Part shown: piece after piece, positions 9,191-16,915 of the stretch
How the letters are laid out: each line of letters begins with the position of its first letter
Position numbering within the stretch: position 1 is the stretch's first letter
Assembly: GCF_000484635.1 (NCBI RefSeq)
Contig: NZ_AXVM01000006.1
Coordinates: 124,001-188,000 of the forward strand
Source: Comamonas badia DSM 17552
Lineage (GTDB): Bacteria > Pseudomonadota > Gammaproteobacteria > Burkholderiales > Burkholderiaceae_C
Length of the DNA stretch: 64,000 nt
Direction of reading: 5' to 3'
Program-made: the position numbers and the translations under genes
The notes under the pieces: model-generated
The model's database searches: none
The model's input: the letters and a program-made list of their open reading frames with translations, nothing else
Told to the model about the DNA's origin: nothing

Positions 9191-9205
9191 GGCATTGATT
9201 TTGCA
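9190..9205 (+). promoter_or_regulatory. sigma54 (-24/-12) promoter for pqqA
   Basis: TGGCATTGATTTTGCA fits TGGCAC-N5-TTGCA with one mismatch and correct GG-to-GC spacing. It points to pqqA, about 100 bp downstream, and overlaps the divergent hydrolase start codon. Confidence 0.6.
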
Positions 9206-9303
9206 TAACATGTACCAGCCATTGGTGCGTTGGAGCAATCGCGCGATGATGCTCTTGTGGCCTGTGCACATTGTTTCTTTTATTTTTACCCAAGGAGATC
9301 TCC

Positions 9304-9378
9304 ATGCAATGGACCGCCCCCGCTTTCACCGACCTGCGCTTCGGCTTTGAAATCACGATGTACATCGCCAACCGTTGA
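9304..9378 (+). CDS. pqqA: PQQ precursor peptide PqqA (24 aa)
   Basis: A 24-codon gene starting [18 protein letters not shown] and ending MYIANR. Glu16 and Tyr20, in the E-xxx-Y arrangement of PqqA, are the two side chains that are cross-linked by PqqE and become the PQQ skeleton. The start has an AAGGAG box six bases upstream. The peptide is bound by PqqD, modified by PqqE and then processed. It is first in the pqqABCDE order, separated from pqqB by a hairpin-plus-T-run, which should make its transcript more abundant than the enzyme genes. Confidence 0.97.
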   Translation: MQWTAPAFTDLRFGFEITMYIANR

Positions 9379-9409
9379 GGTCTGGCGGTTGACCCAGTTG
9401 TCAACCCCG

Positions 9410-9442
9410 AGGCGCATCCAGGCATCTTGGATGCGCCTTTTT
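9410..9442 (+). terminator. intrinsic terminator/attenuator between pqqA and pqqB
   Basis: AGGCGCATCCA (9410-9420), 7-nt loop, TGGATGCGCCT (9428-9438), then T5: a perfect 11-bp stem with U-tract, 31 bp after the pqqA stop. Partial read-through would give excess pqqA message over pqqB-E. Confidence 0.88.
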
Positions 9443-9464
9443 GCTTTATGGAACTGCTCCCACC

Positions 9465-10382
9465 ATGCTTCTGCGTGTTCTCGGCTCTTCGGCCGGCGGT
9501 GGTTTTCCGCAATGGAATTGCAACTGCCCCAACTGCACCGGCGTGCGCTCGGGCAGCCTCAAGGCGCTTGCGCGCACCCAGTCTTCGATCGCTGTCAGTG
9601 CCGACGCCCAGAACTGGCTGCTGGTCAATGCCTCGCCCGACATCCTCACGCAGATCCGCCAGACACCGCAGCTGCAGCCAGCGCGCGCCCGGCGGGACAC
9701 CGGCATCGCCGCCGTCCTGCTGATGGATGCGCAGATCGATCATGTCACGGGCCTCCTGATGCTGCGCGAGCATGCGGGGCCGCTGCCGCTGCTGGCCACC
9801 AAGGAAGTGCTGTCGGACATCGAGGATGGCTTCCCGCTGACGCGCATCCTCTCGCACTACTGCGGCCTGGCTGCACAGACCATTCCCTCGGATGGCAGCC
9901 GCTTCACCGTGGAGCAGTTACCCGGGCTGCATCTTGAAGCCATAGCACTGTCTTCCAAGCCACCGCCCTACTCGCCCTGGCGCAATGCACCACGACCAGG
10001 CGACAACATTGGCTTGCTGATGCAAAACCCCACCAGTGGCGCCCGCGTGTTCTATGCGCCTGGCCTCGGGGAGATCACCGAGGGCCTGCTGGCGCGCATG
10101 GCCCAGTGCGACGTGGTACTGATCGATGGCACCTTCTGGACAGACGATGAAATGCAGCGCCTGGGCCTTTCCGCCAAACGGGCGGCAGACATGGGGCATC
10201 TGGCACAAAGCGGCGCAGGCGGCATGATCGAACAACTGGACAGGCTGCCCACCAGCACGCGCAAAATCCTGATTCACATCAACAACACCAATCCCATTCT
10301 GGTGGAAGACTCGCCGCAGCGGATGGAATTGGCGCGGCACGGCATTGAAGTTGCATACGATGGCCTGGAGATCAGCTTTTAA
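9465..10382 (+). CDS. pqqB: PQQ biosynthesis protein PqqB (metallo-beta-lactamase fold)
   Basis: 305 aa, normal length for PqqB. The N-terminus [20 protein letters not shown] and the CNCPNC zinc site are diagnostic, and the MBL core is seen around [14 protein letters not shown]. PqqB is an iron-dependent hydroxylase acting on the glutamate-tyrosine product late in PQQ synthesis. ATG 9465 was chosen to fit the family N-terminus over an upstream ATG at 9441 that lies inside the attenuator. Cytoplasmic. pqqC follows after 11 bp. Confidence 0.97.
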   Translation: MLLRVLGSSAGGGFPQWNCNCPNCTGVRSGSLKALARTQSSIAVSADAQNWLLVNASPDILTQIRQTPQLQPARARRDTGIAAVLLMDAQIDHVTGLLMLREHAGPLPLLATKEVLSDIEDGFPLTRILSHYCGLAAQTIPSDGSRFTVEQLPGLHLEAIALSSKPPPYSPWRNAPRPGDNIGLLMQNPTSGARVFYAPGLGEITEGLLARMAQCDVVLIDGTFWTDDEMQRLGLSAKRAADMGHLAQSGAGGMIEQLDRLPTSTRKILIHINNTNPILVEDSPQRMELARHGIEVAYDGLEISF

Positions 10383-10393
10383 ACACCGCCACC

Positions 10394-11134
10394 ATGATGG
10401 ATATTGCCACCAGTCCCCTGCCGGACCCGTCTCTGCCGGCCTGGACCCGCGAAGAATTCGAAGCGCGATTGCGCGACAAGGGCCAGTCCTACCACATCCA
10501 CCACCCGTTCAACGTACGGATGAATGCGGGCGGCTGCAGCCCGGATGAGTTGCGCTGCTGGGTCGCCAACCGCTTTTATTACCAAATCTGCATTCCGCGC
10601 AAGGACGCGGCCATCATCGCCAACATGCCCGACCGCGCACAGCGGCGCCAGTGGGTGGAGCGCATCCTGGACCACGATGGCTATGGCGACCACGAAGGCG
10701 ACCGAGCCGGCGGCATCGAAGCCTGGACGCACCTGGGCGAGGCGGTAGGCATACCGCGCGCAGAACTGTGGTCGTTGCAGCGCGTGGTCCCGGGCGTGCG
10801 TTTTGCCTGCGACGCCTACGTGAATTTCGCCTCCCGCGCCCCTTGGCAGGAAGCTGTTTGCTCGTCCTTGACGGAGATGTTCGCGCCACAGATCCACAAG
10901 GATCGCCTGGCTACCTGGCCGACGCACTATCCGTGGATCGACGCCGAGGGCCTGAGCTATTTCCGCACCCGCATTCCGCTGGCCACGCGAGATGTGGACC
11001 ACGGCTTGCGTGTCACCCTGCAACATTTCACCACCCGCGCAGCACAACAGCGCGCACTGGACATTCTGCAATTCAAGCTGAGCGTGCTCTGGAGCATGCT
11101 GGACGCCGTGGAAAAGGCCTGCCATGAACACTGA
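10394..11134 (+). CDS. pqqC: pyrroloquinoline-quinone synthase PqqC
   Basis: 246 aa, family length. The TenA-like all-helical enzyme carries out the last step, ring closure and eight-electron oxidation of AHQQ to PQQ with O2. Recognisable stretches are [47 protein letters not shown] and FSRFRTRI-like [18 protein letters not shown]. Its 3' end overlaps pqqD by 11 bp, consistent with tight co-translation in the operon. Confidence 0.97.
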   Translation: MMDIATSPLPDPSLPAWTREEFEARLRDKGQSYHIHHPFNVRMNAGGCSPDELRCWVANRFYYQICIPRKDAAIIANMPDRAQRRQWVERILDHDGYGDHEGDRAGGIEAWTHLGEAVGIPRAELWSLQRVVPGVRFACDAYVNFASRAPWQEAVCSSLTEMFAPQIHKDRLATWPTHYPWIDAEGLSYFRTRIPLATRDVDHGLRVTLQHFTTRAAQQRALDILQFKLSVLWSMLDAVEKACHEH

Positions 11135-11402
11135 AGATTCCGCACAGGCCGCAGAGTCTCCGCGCCTGTCCCGCCGCATGCGGCTGCAATACGAGCCGGC
11201 GCAGACCCGCTGGGTGCTGCTCTATCCGGAGGGCATGGTGCAGCTCAACGACAGCGCCGCCGAAATTCTGCGGCGTTGCGACGGTTCAAAACCTGTCTCC
11301 ACCATCATCGATGAGCTGGAAACCCTGTTCAGCGTCCAGGGGATTGCCCCGCAGGTACGTTCCCTGATCGAGGAAGGCACGAAGCGTGGCTGGCTCGACT
11401 GA
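11124..11402 (+). CDS. pqqD: PqqD, PqqA-binding chaperone (RiPP recognition element)
   Basis: 92 aa. Central pattern [20 protein letters not shown] followed by [18 protein letters not shown] is typical of PqqD, the small winged-helix protein that binds PqqA and presents it to PqqE. It overlaps both neighbours: the start lies in the end of pqqC and the stop lies 17 bases inside pqqE. Slightly extended N-terminus (about 15 residues rich in Glu/Ala) compared with compact homologues. Confidence 0.96.
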   Translation: MNTEDSAQAAESPRLSRRMRLQYEPAQTRWVLLYPEGMVQLNDSAAEILRRCDGSKPVSTIIDELETLFSVQGIAPQVRSLIEEGTKRGWLD

Positions 11403-12495
11403 CATTGCTCCCCCACTGTGGCTGCTGCTGGAGCTGACGTACAGCTGCCCACTGCACTGCGTGTTCTGCTTCAATCCCACCAACTACACCGGCGTGGGCA
11501 AGGAGCTGACGACCGCGCAGTGGGTGGACGTGATGCGCCAGGCGCGCGCCCTGGGCGCAGCGCAGATCGGGTTCTCTGGCGGCGAGCCGATGAACCGCGA
11601 CGATCTGGAAGAGCTGGTGCGAGAAGCGCATGCCTTGGGCTTCTACACCAACCTGCTGACTTCCGGCGTCGGGATGACGGCCGAGCGCGCCGGCCGGCTC
11701 AAGGCCGCAGGGCTAGACCACGTGCAGCTCTCATTTCAGGACAGCACGCGCCAACTCAATGACTTCCTGAGCCACACCAAGACTTTCGAGCTCAAGAGAA
11801 AAGTGGCGCGCATCATCAAGGACCACGACTGGCCCATGGTGATGAACTGCGTGCTGCACCGCCACAACCTGCCGCATGTCGACAAGATCATCGACATGGC
11901 GCTGGAGATGGGGGCCGAATACCTCGAGCTGGCCAACACCCAGTACTACGGCTGGGCCTGGGTCAACCGCGACCAGCTCATGCCCACCCGCGAGCAATTG
12001 CAGGAAGCCGAAACCGTCGTGCAGCGCTACCGCGAAAAAATCGGCAACCGCTGCCGTATCCTGTTCGTCGTGCCTGATTACTTCGAAAACCGCCCCAAGC
12101 CCTGCATGAATGGCTGGGGTTCGGTGTTTCTGAGCGTTGCGCCTGACGGCGTGGCCATGCCCTGCCACAACGCACGCGAGCTGCCCGGCCTGAACCTTCC
12201 CAGGGTCACGGAGCAATCCATTTCCGACATTTGGTACCAAAGCTCTGCCTTCAACGCCTTCCGTGGTGAATCCTGGATGCAGGAGCCCTGCCGCAGCTGC
12301 GACGAGCGGCACAAGGATTTTGGCGGCTGCCGCTGCCAGGCCTGGCTGCTGACGGGCGATGCCGCGGCAACCGACCCGGTCTGCGACAAATCGCCGCACC
12401 ATGGCAAGGTCCTGGACATCGTCGAGAAGGCACGCCATCGCAAGGATGCGCACATCGTCTTTCGTACCGACGCAGAGTCGCGCGCCCGGTCATGA
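11386..12495 (+). CDS. pqqE: PqqA peptide cyclase PqqE (radical SAM, SPASM)
   Basis: 369 aa. The radical-SAM cluster motif CPLHCVFC (Cys21, 25, 28) follows PLWLLLELTYS. The C-terminal SPASM region carries several cysteines (CMNGWGS, PCHNAREL, EPCRSCDERHKDFGGCRC) for auxiliary Fe-S clusters. It forms the carbon-carbon bond between Glu16 and Tyr20 of PqqA. The start is GTG 11386, within pqqD and behind GAGGAAGG. Its stop overlaps the next gene by four bases, tying a cytochrome c into the pqq operon. Confidence 0.96.
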   Translation: MAGSTDIAPPLWLLLELTYSCPLHCVFCFNPTNYTGVGKELTTAQWVDVMRQARALGAAQIGFSGGEPMNRDDLEELVREAHALGFYTNLLTSGVGMTAERAGRLKAAGLDHVQLSFQDSTRQLNDFLSHTKTFELKRKVARIIKDHDWPMVMNCVLHRHNLPHVDKIIDMALEMGAEYLELANTQYYGWAWVNRDQLMPTREQLQEAETVVQRYREKIGNRCRILFVVPDYFENRPKPCMNGWGSVFLSVAPDGVAMPCHNARELPGLNLPRVTEQSISDIWYQSSAFNAFRGESWMQEPCRSCDERHKDFGGCRCQAWLLTGDAAATDPVCDKSPHHGKVLDIVEKARHRKDAHIVFRTDAESRARS

Positions 12496-12827
12496 CGCAC
12501 GCACGGCTGGCATTCCTGGCGCCGCTGGCACTCGCCGCCTGCTCCAACACACCGCCGGGGTCAGGGGTCGCGGCCCTTACCCCATTGAACGACACCGCCG
12601 TGCTCGCAGCCAACTGCACCACCTGCCACGGGGTGGAAGGGCGCGGCAGTGGAGATATTCCCGCCCTGCGCGGTCGCCCGGCCACGCAGCTTGCCGAGCG
12701 CATGCTGGCCTTCAAGGACCACCGGGTCACCGGCGCCAGCGCCACCGTGATGCCCCTGATGATGCAGGGCTACAGCGCCACGCAGATCGAGGCGCTGGCG
12801 CAATGGTTTGCAAAGGAAACGCCATGA
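12492..12827 (+). CDS. c-type cytochrome lipoprotein, partner of the adjacent flavoprotein
   Basis: 111 aa. A lipobox LALAAC at residues 12-17 predicts a lipoprotein. One heme site CTTCH (42-46) and a MPLMMQGY stretch offering the sixth Met ligand make it a small class I cytochrome, like FccA halves. It overlaps pqqE (ATGA) and the flavoprotein (ATGA), so the three are translationally coupled. The pair resembles flavocytochrome c sulfide dehydrogenase. Whether it oxidises sulfide or serves alcohol oxidation here is not known. Confidence 0.82.
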   Translation: MTHARLAFLAPLALAACSNTPPGSGVAALTPLNDTAVLAANCTTCHGVEGRGSGDIPALRGRPATQLAERMLAFKDHRVTGASATVMPLMMQGYSATQIEALAQWFAKETP

Positions 12828-14098
12828 TGCAGCGCCGCACCTGGCTGGCTGGCTCCCTGTGCGCCGCGGCAACCGTCGGTGCGCCCACACTGGCGCGGGC
12901 ACAGGCGGGCGCGGCACGCGTGGTGGTGGTGGGCGGAGGCTTCGGTGGCGCCACCGTCGCACGCTACCTGCGCCAGTACGCACCGAGCATCCACGTCACT
13001 CTGGTCGAACCCGCCACGCGCTTCTATACCTGCCCCTATTCCAATCTGTTCCTCGGCGGCTTGCGCACCTGGGAGAGCCTTGGGCACGGCTACGACGGAC
13101 TGCATGCCGCGGGGGTGCAAATAGTGCATGCCACGGCACAAGACGTGGATGCCCATGCGCATACGCTCAAGTTGTCGGATGGAAGCACCCTGGCATGGGA
13201 CAAGCTCGTCCTCTCGCCCGGCGTAGATATGCGCTGGAACGCGATTCAGGGCTACGACGCGGCTGCCGCCGAAAAAGCGCCCCACGCCTGGAAAGCCGGC
13301 CCGCAAACGCTGCTGCTGCGCCGGCAGATGGAGGCCATGCCGGATGGCGGCACCTTCATCATGGCGATCCCCGACACGCCCTACCGCTGCCCGCCCGGGC
13401 CGTATGAGCGCGCAGCCATGGTGGCGCACTACTTCAAACAACACAAGCCGCGCAGCAAGATTCTGCTGCTGGACGCCAAGAACAATTTTTCCAAGAAGGC
13501 TCTTTTCCTGCAGGGCTGGAAAGCACTCTACGGCGACATGATCGAATGGGTGAGCCTGGCGGAAGACGGTCAGGTCGTGCGCGTTGATCCCGCCACGCTG
13601 GAGGTGGAAACCTTCTTCGGCGGGCGCCACAAGGCTGACGTGCTCAACGTCATTCCGCCGCAGAAGGCAGGTTTCATCGCCGGCCGCGCCGGTGTCACGG
13701 ACCGCAGCGGCTGGGTACCTGTCAAGGGCGAGACCTTTGAATCCGTGCAGGTGCCCGGCGTCCACGTCGTCGGTGATGCAAGCCTTGCGGGGCCCATGCC
13801 CAAATCCGGGTTCTCAGCCAACAACCAGGGCAAGCTGGTAGCAGCCGTCGTTGCCGCAGAGCTGCTGGGCAAGCCGGTGCCCACGGCGTGGTACGCCAAC
13901 ACCTGCTACAGCCTGATCGGCCCAGGCTACGGAATAGCAGTATCGGGCGTTTACGAGGCCAGGGAGGGGCGGGTGGTGGACATCCACGGCTCGAACGCCA
14001 CCAGCCCGCTGGATGCGGACTTGGCATTCAGGGCGGCCGAGGCGCGCTATGGAGCCTCCTGGTACGCAGCCATCAGCAAGGACATCTGGGATCGCTGA
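12824..14098 (+). CDS. FAD-dependent flavocytochrome c sulfide dehydrogenase-like flavoprotein (FccB/SoxF-like)
   Basis: 424 aa. The first 27 residues (MMQRRTWLAG...PTLARA) are a signal peptide, so the protein is periplasmic. A Rossmann motif VVVVGGGFGGATVARYLRQY binds FAD. Cys70 in FYTCPYSN corresponds to the cysteine that carries covalent FAD in FccB, and Cys189 (YRCPPGPYERAA) plus Cys361 (NTCYSLIGPGYG) match the redox-active pair. All key FccB cysteines are therefore kept. The C-terminal FCSD-binding segment is present. The start overlaps the cytochrome stop and has an AAAGGA box; an ORF extension to 12359 in this frame runs through pqqE and is not real. Confidence 0.87.
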   Translation: MMQRRTWLAGSLCAAATVGAPTLARAQAGAARVVVVGGGFGGATVARYLRQYAPSIHVTLVEPATRFYTCPYSNLFLGGLRTWESLGHGYDGLHAAGVQIVHATAQDVDAHAHTLKLSDGSTLAWDKLVLSPGVDMRWNAIQGYDAAAAEKAPHAWKAGPQTLLLRRQMEAMPDGGTFIMAIPDTPYRCPPGPYERAAMVAHYFKQHKPRSKILLLDAKNNFSKKALFLQGWKALYGDMIEWVSLAEDGQVVRVDPATLEVETFFGGRHKADVLNVIPPQKAGFIAGRAGVTDRSGWVPVKGETFESVQVPGVHVVGDASLAGPMPKSGFSANNQGKLVAAVVAAELLGKPVPTAWYANTCYSLIGPGYGIAVSGVYEAREGRVVDIHGSNATSPLDADLAFRAAEARYGASWYAAISKDIWDR

Positions 14099-14137
14099 GC
14101 CCATTGCTCAGCGCCCGGAGCCTCGCCCCATCCTGCC

Positions 14138-16426
14138 TTACTTCCACTCGTAACGCAGCCCCACCACAATGCTGCGGCCCGCTCCAGGTGCGAGGAAGCG
14201 TGCAGAAGACATGTCATCTCCCGGACTCACGATGACTCCGCCCGGAAAGGCATCCTCGCTCCCCACCACGTAGGTGGCATAGCGCTTGTCGAGCAGATTG
14301 TTCACCCGTACATAGGCTTTCCAGCGCTCGTTGAACTGCCAGCTGGCACGGGCGTTGAATAGACTGAAACCTGCCACATTGCCAAGCTTGGGGCGCGTAC
14401 CGCTCTCGTTTCCTGCAGCCACCGACGAGCCCACCATGAGCCAATCACCGCCAATGACGACACGCGGGGCGGCACGCCAATCTGCGGAGAGCTTGAACAC
14501 ATGGCGCGGCAGCGCAGCCATGCGCGTGCCCGGATGGAAGGCGTTTGGATTCTTGGCCGTACTCAGTGGCCCGAACAACACACCGCTGCTTTGGTAGGTG
14601 GCATCAAGATAGCCATAGCTTGCGCGCCAATCCCAGTCGCCACGGCGCACGCGGGCGCTCAGTTCAAAACCCTGGCGCCGTGTCTTGCCGATGTTGTCGA
14701 AGAAGCCTGCTTGCGAAATCCCTGCACGCATGAAGGCGATATCGTCGTTGTTGACCGAGCGGAAGAAGGCCCCCGAGATCTCCACACCCTCCATCGGGCG
14801 AGCACGGGCGCCAATCTCCAGGGTGCGGGTCACCACCTGCTTGAGGTAGGGATCGGCCTGCAGGCCCACCGGCAAGGTACAGGGATTGGCCGGGTCAGCG
14901 CAGCCCAGCTCAAGCGCTGACGGCATGCGCGTACCTTGCGACCAGTTGGCAAAGCCAATCAAGGACTTGCCGAAGGCATGCGTGATGCCGATCGCGGGGT
15001 TCAATTTGCTGTAGCTGAAGCTCTCGCGCTCATAATCGTCGGGATGGCCGAGGTCATTGCGCACGCGGCTGCGGTTCCAGCGCGCCGAAATATCAAGACG
15101 GGTCTGGTCCGACAGCTTGATGGTGTCCGCGGCAAACAGGCTGAACCGGTTGCTGCTTCCGCGCAAGGACACTTCGTGCTCCAGTGCTTCGCCGGCCAGT
15201 GGCCGGGTGATGCGATTGGCATCAAAAACCGCCTCCTGGTCAAACTGGTCATAACGCGACGTGCTGCGCGCCACCTCGGCACCCAAGGCAAACTTGTGCG
15301 CGCCCGCCTCGTGCGTCCATTGCACGGTTGCACCGACCTCTGAATATTTCGCCCTGCTGTCATTGAACACAGCGTTGTTGTGGATGTAACCGGGATCGCT
15401 CGGATTCACGCATTGCGGCGCGCCGGAATCCTCGCAGTCCTCCACCCACTCTTCCCAATCTTCGTTCACATCGCCATTGCTTCCGTGCCGCCTGGATGAA
15501 CGGTACCAGGCCACCGCGGCGATCTGGTCACGCGGGGAAAGCGCATGGCTCAGCTGGAAATTGAGCAGATCGCCACGATTCCACGTCTGATCGTAGAAGG
15601 TATATCCGGCACGCGGATTGATGTCGTAGAGGCTCTGGTTCAGCAGGCCATTGCCGATCAGATTGCTGCGTCCATAGGTGTAGCTCAGCGACCAGGCGGT
15701 ATCACCCATGTCGCGGCCCAGCTTGAGAAACAGGTTGCCCAAATTGCCGGGCGAGCGCTCGCGCCAGCCTTTTTCGTCAAACCAGGTGCCTGCGACGTAA
15801 CCGTGCCAGCCCTCGCTCCAACGCGCGCCATGTCCGAACTCGACGCGTTTGCGGCCAAAACTGCCGATGGAGGCATCGATTTCGGTGCCTGGGTGCGTGA
15901 GACCGGATTTGGTGCCCAATACCAGGGCCCCGCCCAGCGTGTTCAGGCCGTAAAGGGGGTTCGATCCCGGGATCAGGGCCATGTCGGAGATCGCCATTTC
16001 GGGCACCAGATCCCAGTCCATCACATCGCCCAGCGGCTGGTTCACGCGCACGCCGTCGATGTAGACCGAGAGGCCCTGGGGAGAACCCAGCAGCGGCGAC
16101 AGGCGGTGGCCACGGTAGCTCAGGTCAATCTGGTAAGGGCTGCCCTGCACATCGGCCGTCGATACGCCGGGAATGCTGCGGTTGAGGAAATCTCCCAGAT
16201 TGACAGCGCCGGAACGCTCGATGTCCGCATCGGTCGCCGTCTGAACGTTGCCAGGGTATTCATCCTTGGGCACATCCAGACCGGGCAGCGGCGTCTGCTG
16301 AATCACATTCACCTGCGGCAGCGCCCGCACCTTGTCCATGTCCACCTGCTGCGCCAGCGCCAGCATCGGACATGCCGACGCCAGCACCAGCCAGCTCTTC
16401 GTCGGCTTCAAACGGTATTTCGCCAT
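14138..16426 (-). CDS. TonB-dependent outer membrane receptor in the PQQ/ADH locus
   Basis: 762 aa. Signal peptide (SWLVLASACPMLALAQQ), plug domain (NLGDFLNRSIPGVSTADVQG, LSVYIDGVRVNQPLGDVMDW, MALIPGSNPLYGLNTLGGAL) and a barrel ending VGLRYEWK. No STN domain. An extracellular-loop candidate at about residues 316-335 is strongly acidic (NEDWEEWVEDCEDSG) and cysteine-flanked. The start ATG 16426 follows AAGGAG with six-base spacing; a second ATG five codons upstream is inferior. Being just downstream of the dehydrogenase and a cytochrome, and in line with TonB receptors used for lanthanide uptake in methylotrophs, it may import a metal chelate for the dehydrogenase; ligand is unproven. Confidence 0.87.
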   Translation of the reverse strand: MAKYRLKPTKSWLVLASACPMLALAQQVDMDKVRALPQVNVIQQTPLPGLDVPKDEYPGNVQTATDADIERSGAVNLGDFLNRSIPGVSTADVQGSPYQIDLSYRGHRLSPLLGSPQGLSVYIDGVRVNQPLGDVMDWDLVPEMAISDMALIPGSNPLYGLNTLGGALVLGTKSGLTHPGTEIDASIGSFGRKRVEFGHGARWSEGWHGYVAGTWFDEKGWRERSPGNLGNLFLKLGRDMGDTAWSLSYTYGRSNLIGNGLLNQSLYDINPRAGYTFYDQTWNRGDLLNFQLSHALSPRDQIAAVAWYRSSRRHGSNGDVNEDWEEWVEDCEDSGAPQCVNPSDPGYIHNNAVFNDSRAKYSEVGATVQWTHEAGAHKFALGAEVARSTSRYDQFDQEAVFDANRITRPLAGEALEHEVSLRGSSNRFSLFAADTIKLSDQTRLDISARWNRSRVRNDLGHPDDYERESFSYSKLNPAIGITHAFGKSLIGFANWSQGTRMPSALELGCADPANPCTLPVGLQADPYLKQVVTRTLEIGARARPMEGVEISGAFFRSVNNDDIAFMRAGISQAGFFDNIGKTRRQGFELSARVRRGDWDWRASYGYLDATYQSSGVLFGPLSTAKNPNAFHPGTRMAALPRHVFKLSADWRAAPRVVIGGDWLMVGSSVAAGNESGTRPKLGNVAGFSLFNARASWQFNERWKAYVRVNNLLDKRYATYVVGSEDAFPGGVIVSPGDDMSSARFLAPGAGRSIVVGLRYEWK

Positions 16427-16514
16427 GCTTCGCTCCTTCACACAATGGCGTTGATAAAGATAACGAAATACCGCTTGCCCACGACCGATTCCGGCTGCCG
16501 ACGCGGTCCTTCGT

Positions 16515-16841
16515 TCAGGGCTTGGCGGCCAGAATCCACTCTGCCAGGGTCTTCAGGTCATCGGCGCTCAGGCTCGGGTGTGCCGGCATGGGTATGCGCC
16601 CCCACTTCCCCTTGGACCCATATTGGATGGACTGTGCAATGGAGGCGGCCGCGTCGCTTTCGCCCGCATATTTTTCCGCCACCTTGACGTAGGCCGGGCC
16701 CACAACCTTTTCAGTCATGGCATGACAGCTCAGACAGCCATTGGCCTTGGCCAGCTCCTGCGCCGCGGCTGCATCCACAGCCCACGCAGGCGCCACAGCA
16801 CCCGCAGTCATCACCAACATTAAAAACAGGGCACAACGCAT
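16515..16841 (-). CDS. periplasmic class I cytochrome c (c551/c8-type)
   Basis: 108 aa. Signal peptide to about residue 21 (GAVAPAWA), heme site CLSCH (36-40), AMTEKVVGPAYVKVAEKY, and the methionine ligand in GRIPMPAHPSLS. This is the compact cytochrome c551/c8 plan, about 85 residues mature. It lies between the quinoprotein dehydrogenase and the TonB receptor in the same direction, and probably carries electrons from the dehydrogenase to a terminal oxidase. A GAGG box precedes the ATG by six bases. A terminator between it and the dehydrogenase may lower its expression. Confidence 0.9.
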   Translation of the reverse strand: MRCALFLMLVMTAGAVAPAWAVDAAAAQELAKANGCLSCHAMTEKVVGPAYVKVAEKYAGESDAAASIAQSIQYGSKGKWGRIPMPAHPSLSADDLKTLAEWILAAKP

Positions 16842-16864
16842 GTCCCACCTCGATATACAGCTAT

Positions 16865-16902
16865 TAAAAAAGAGCGATGCAGGCTAGCTGCACCGCTCGC
16901 TC
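16865..16902 (-). terminator. intrinsic terminator after the PQQ dehydrogenase
   Basis: On the minus strand: GAGCGA, bulge, TGCAG, 5-nt loop, CTGCA, TCGCTC, then six T. It sits 14 bp past the dehydrogenase stop and before the small cytochrome gene, so it terminates or attenuates that message. Confidence 0.78.
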
Positions 16903-16915
16903 CCACCAGAGAGGA

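Noticed and set aside
12359-12823. N-terminal extension of the FccB-like protein
   Set aside because: It would overlap pqqE and the cytochrome gene out of frame and remove the signal peptide; the ATG at 12824 with ATGA coupling is better.
16427-16514. Sigma54 promoter for the second TonB receptor
   Set aside because: I searched the gap and found no TGGC-N8-TTGC-like site; it probably depends on read-through or an unseen promoter.
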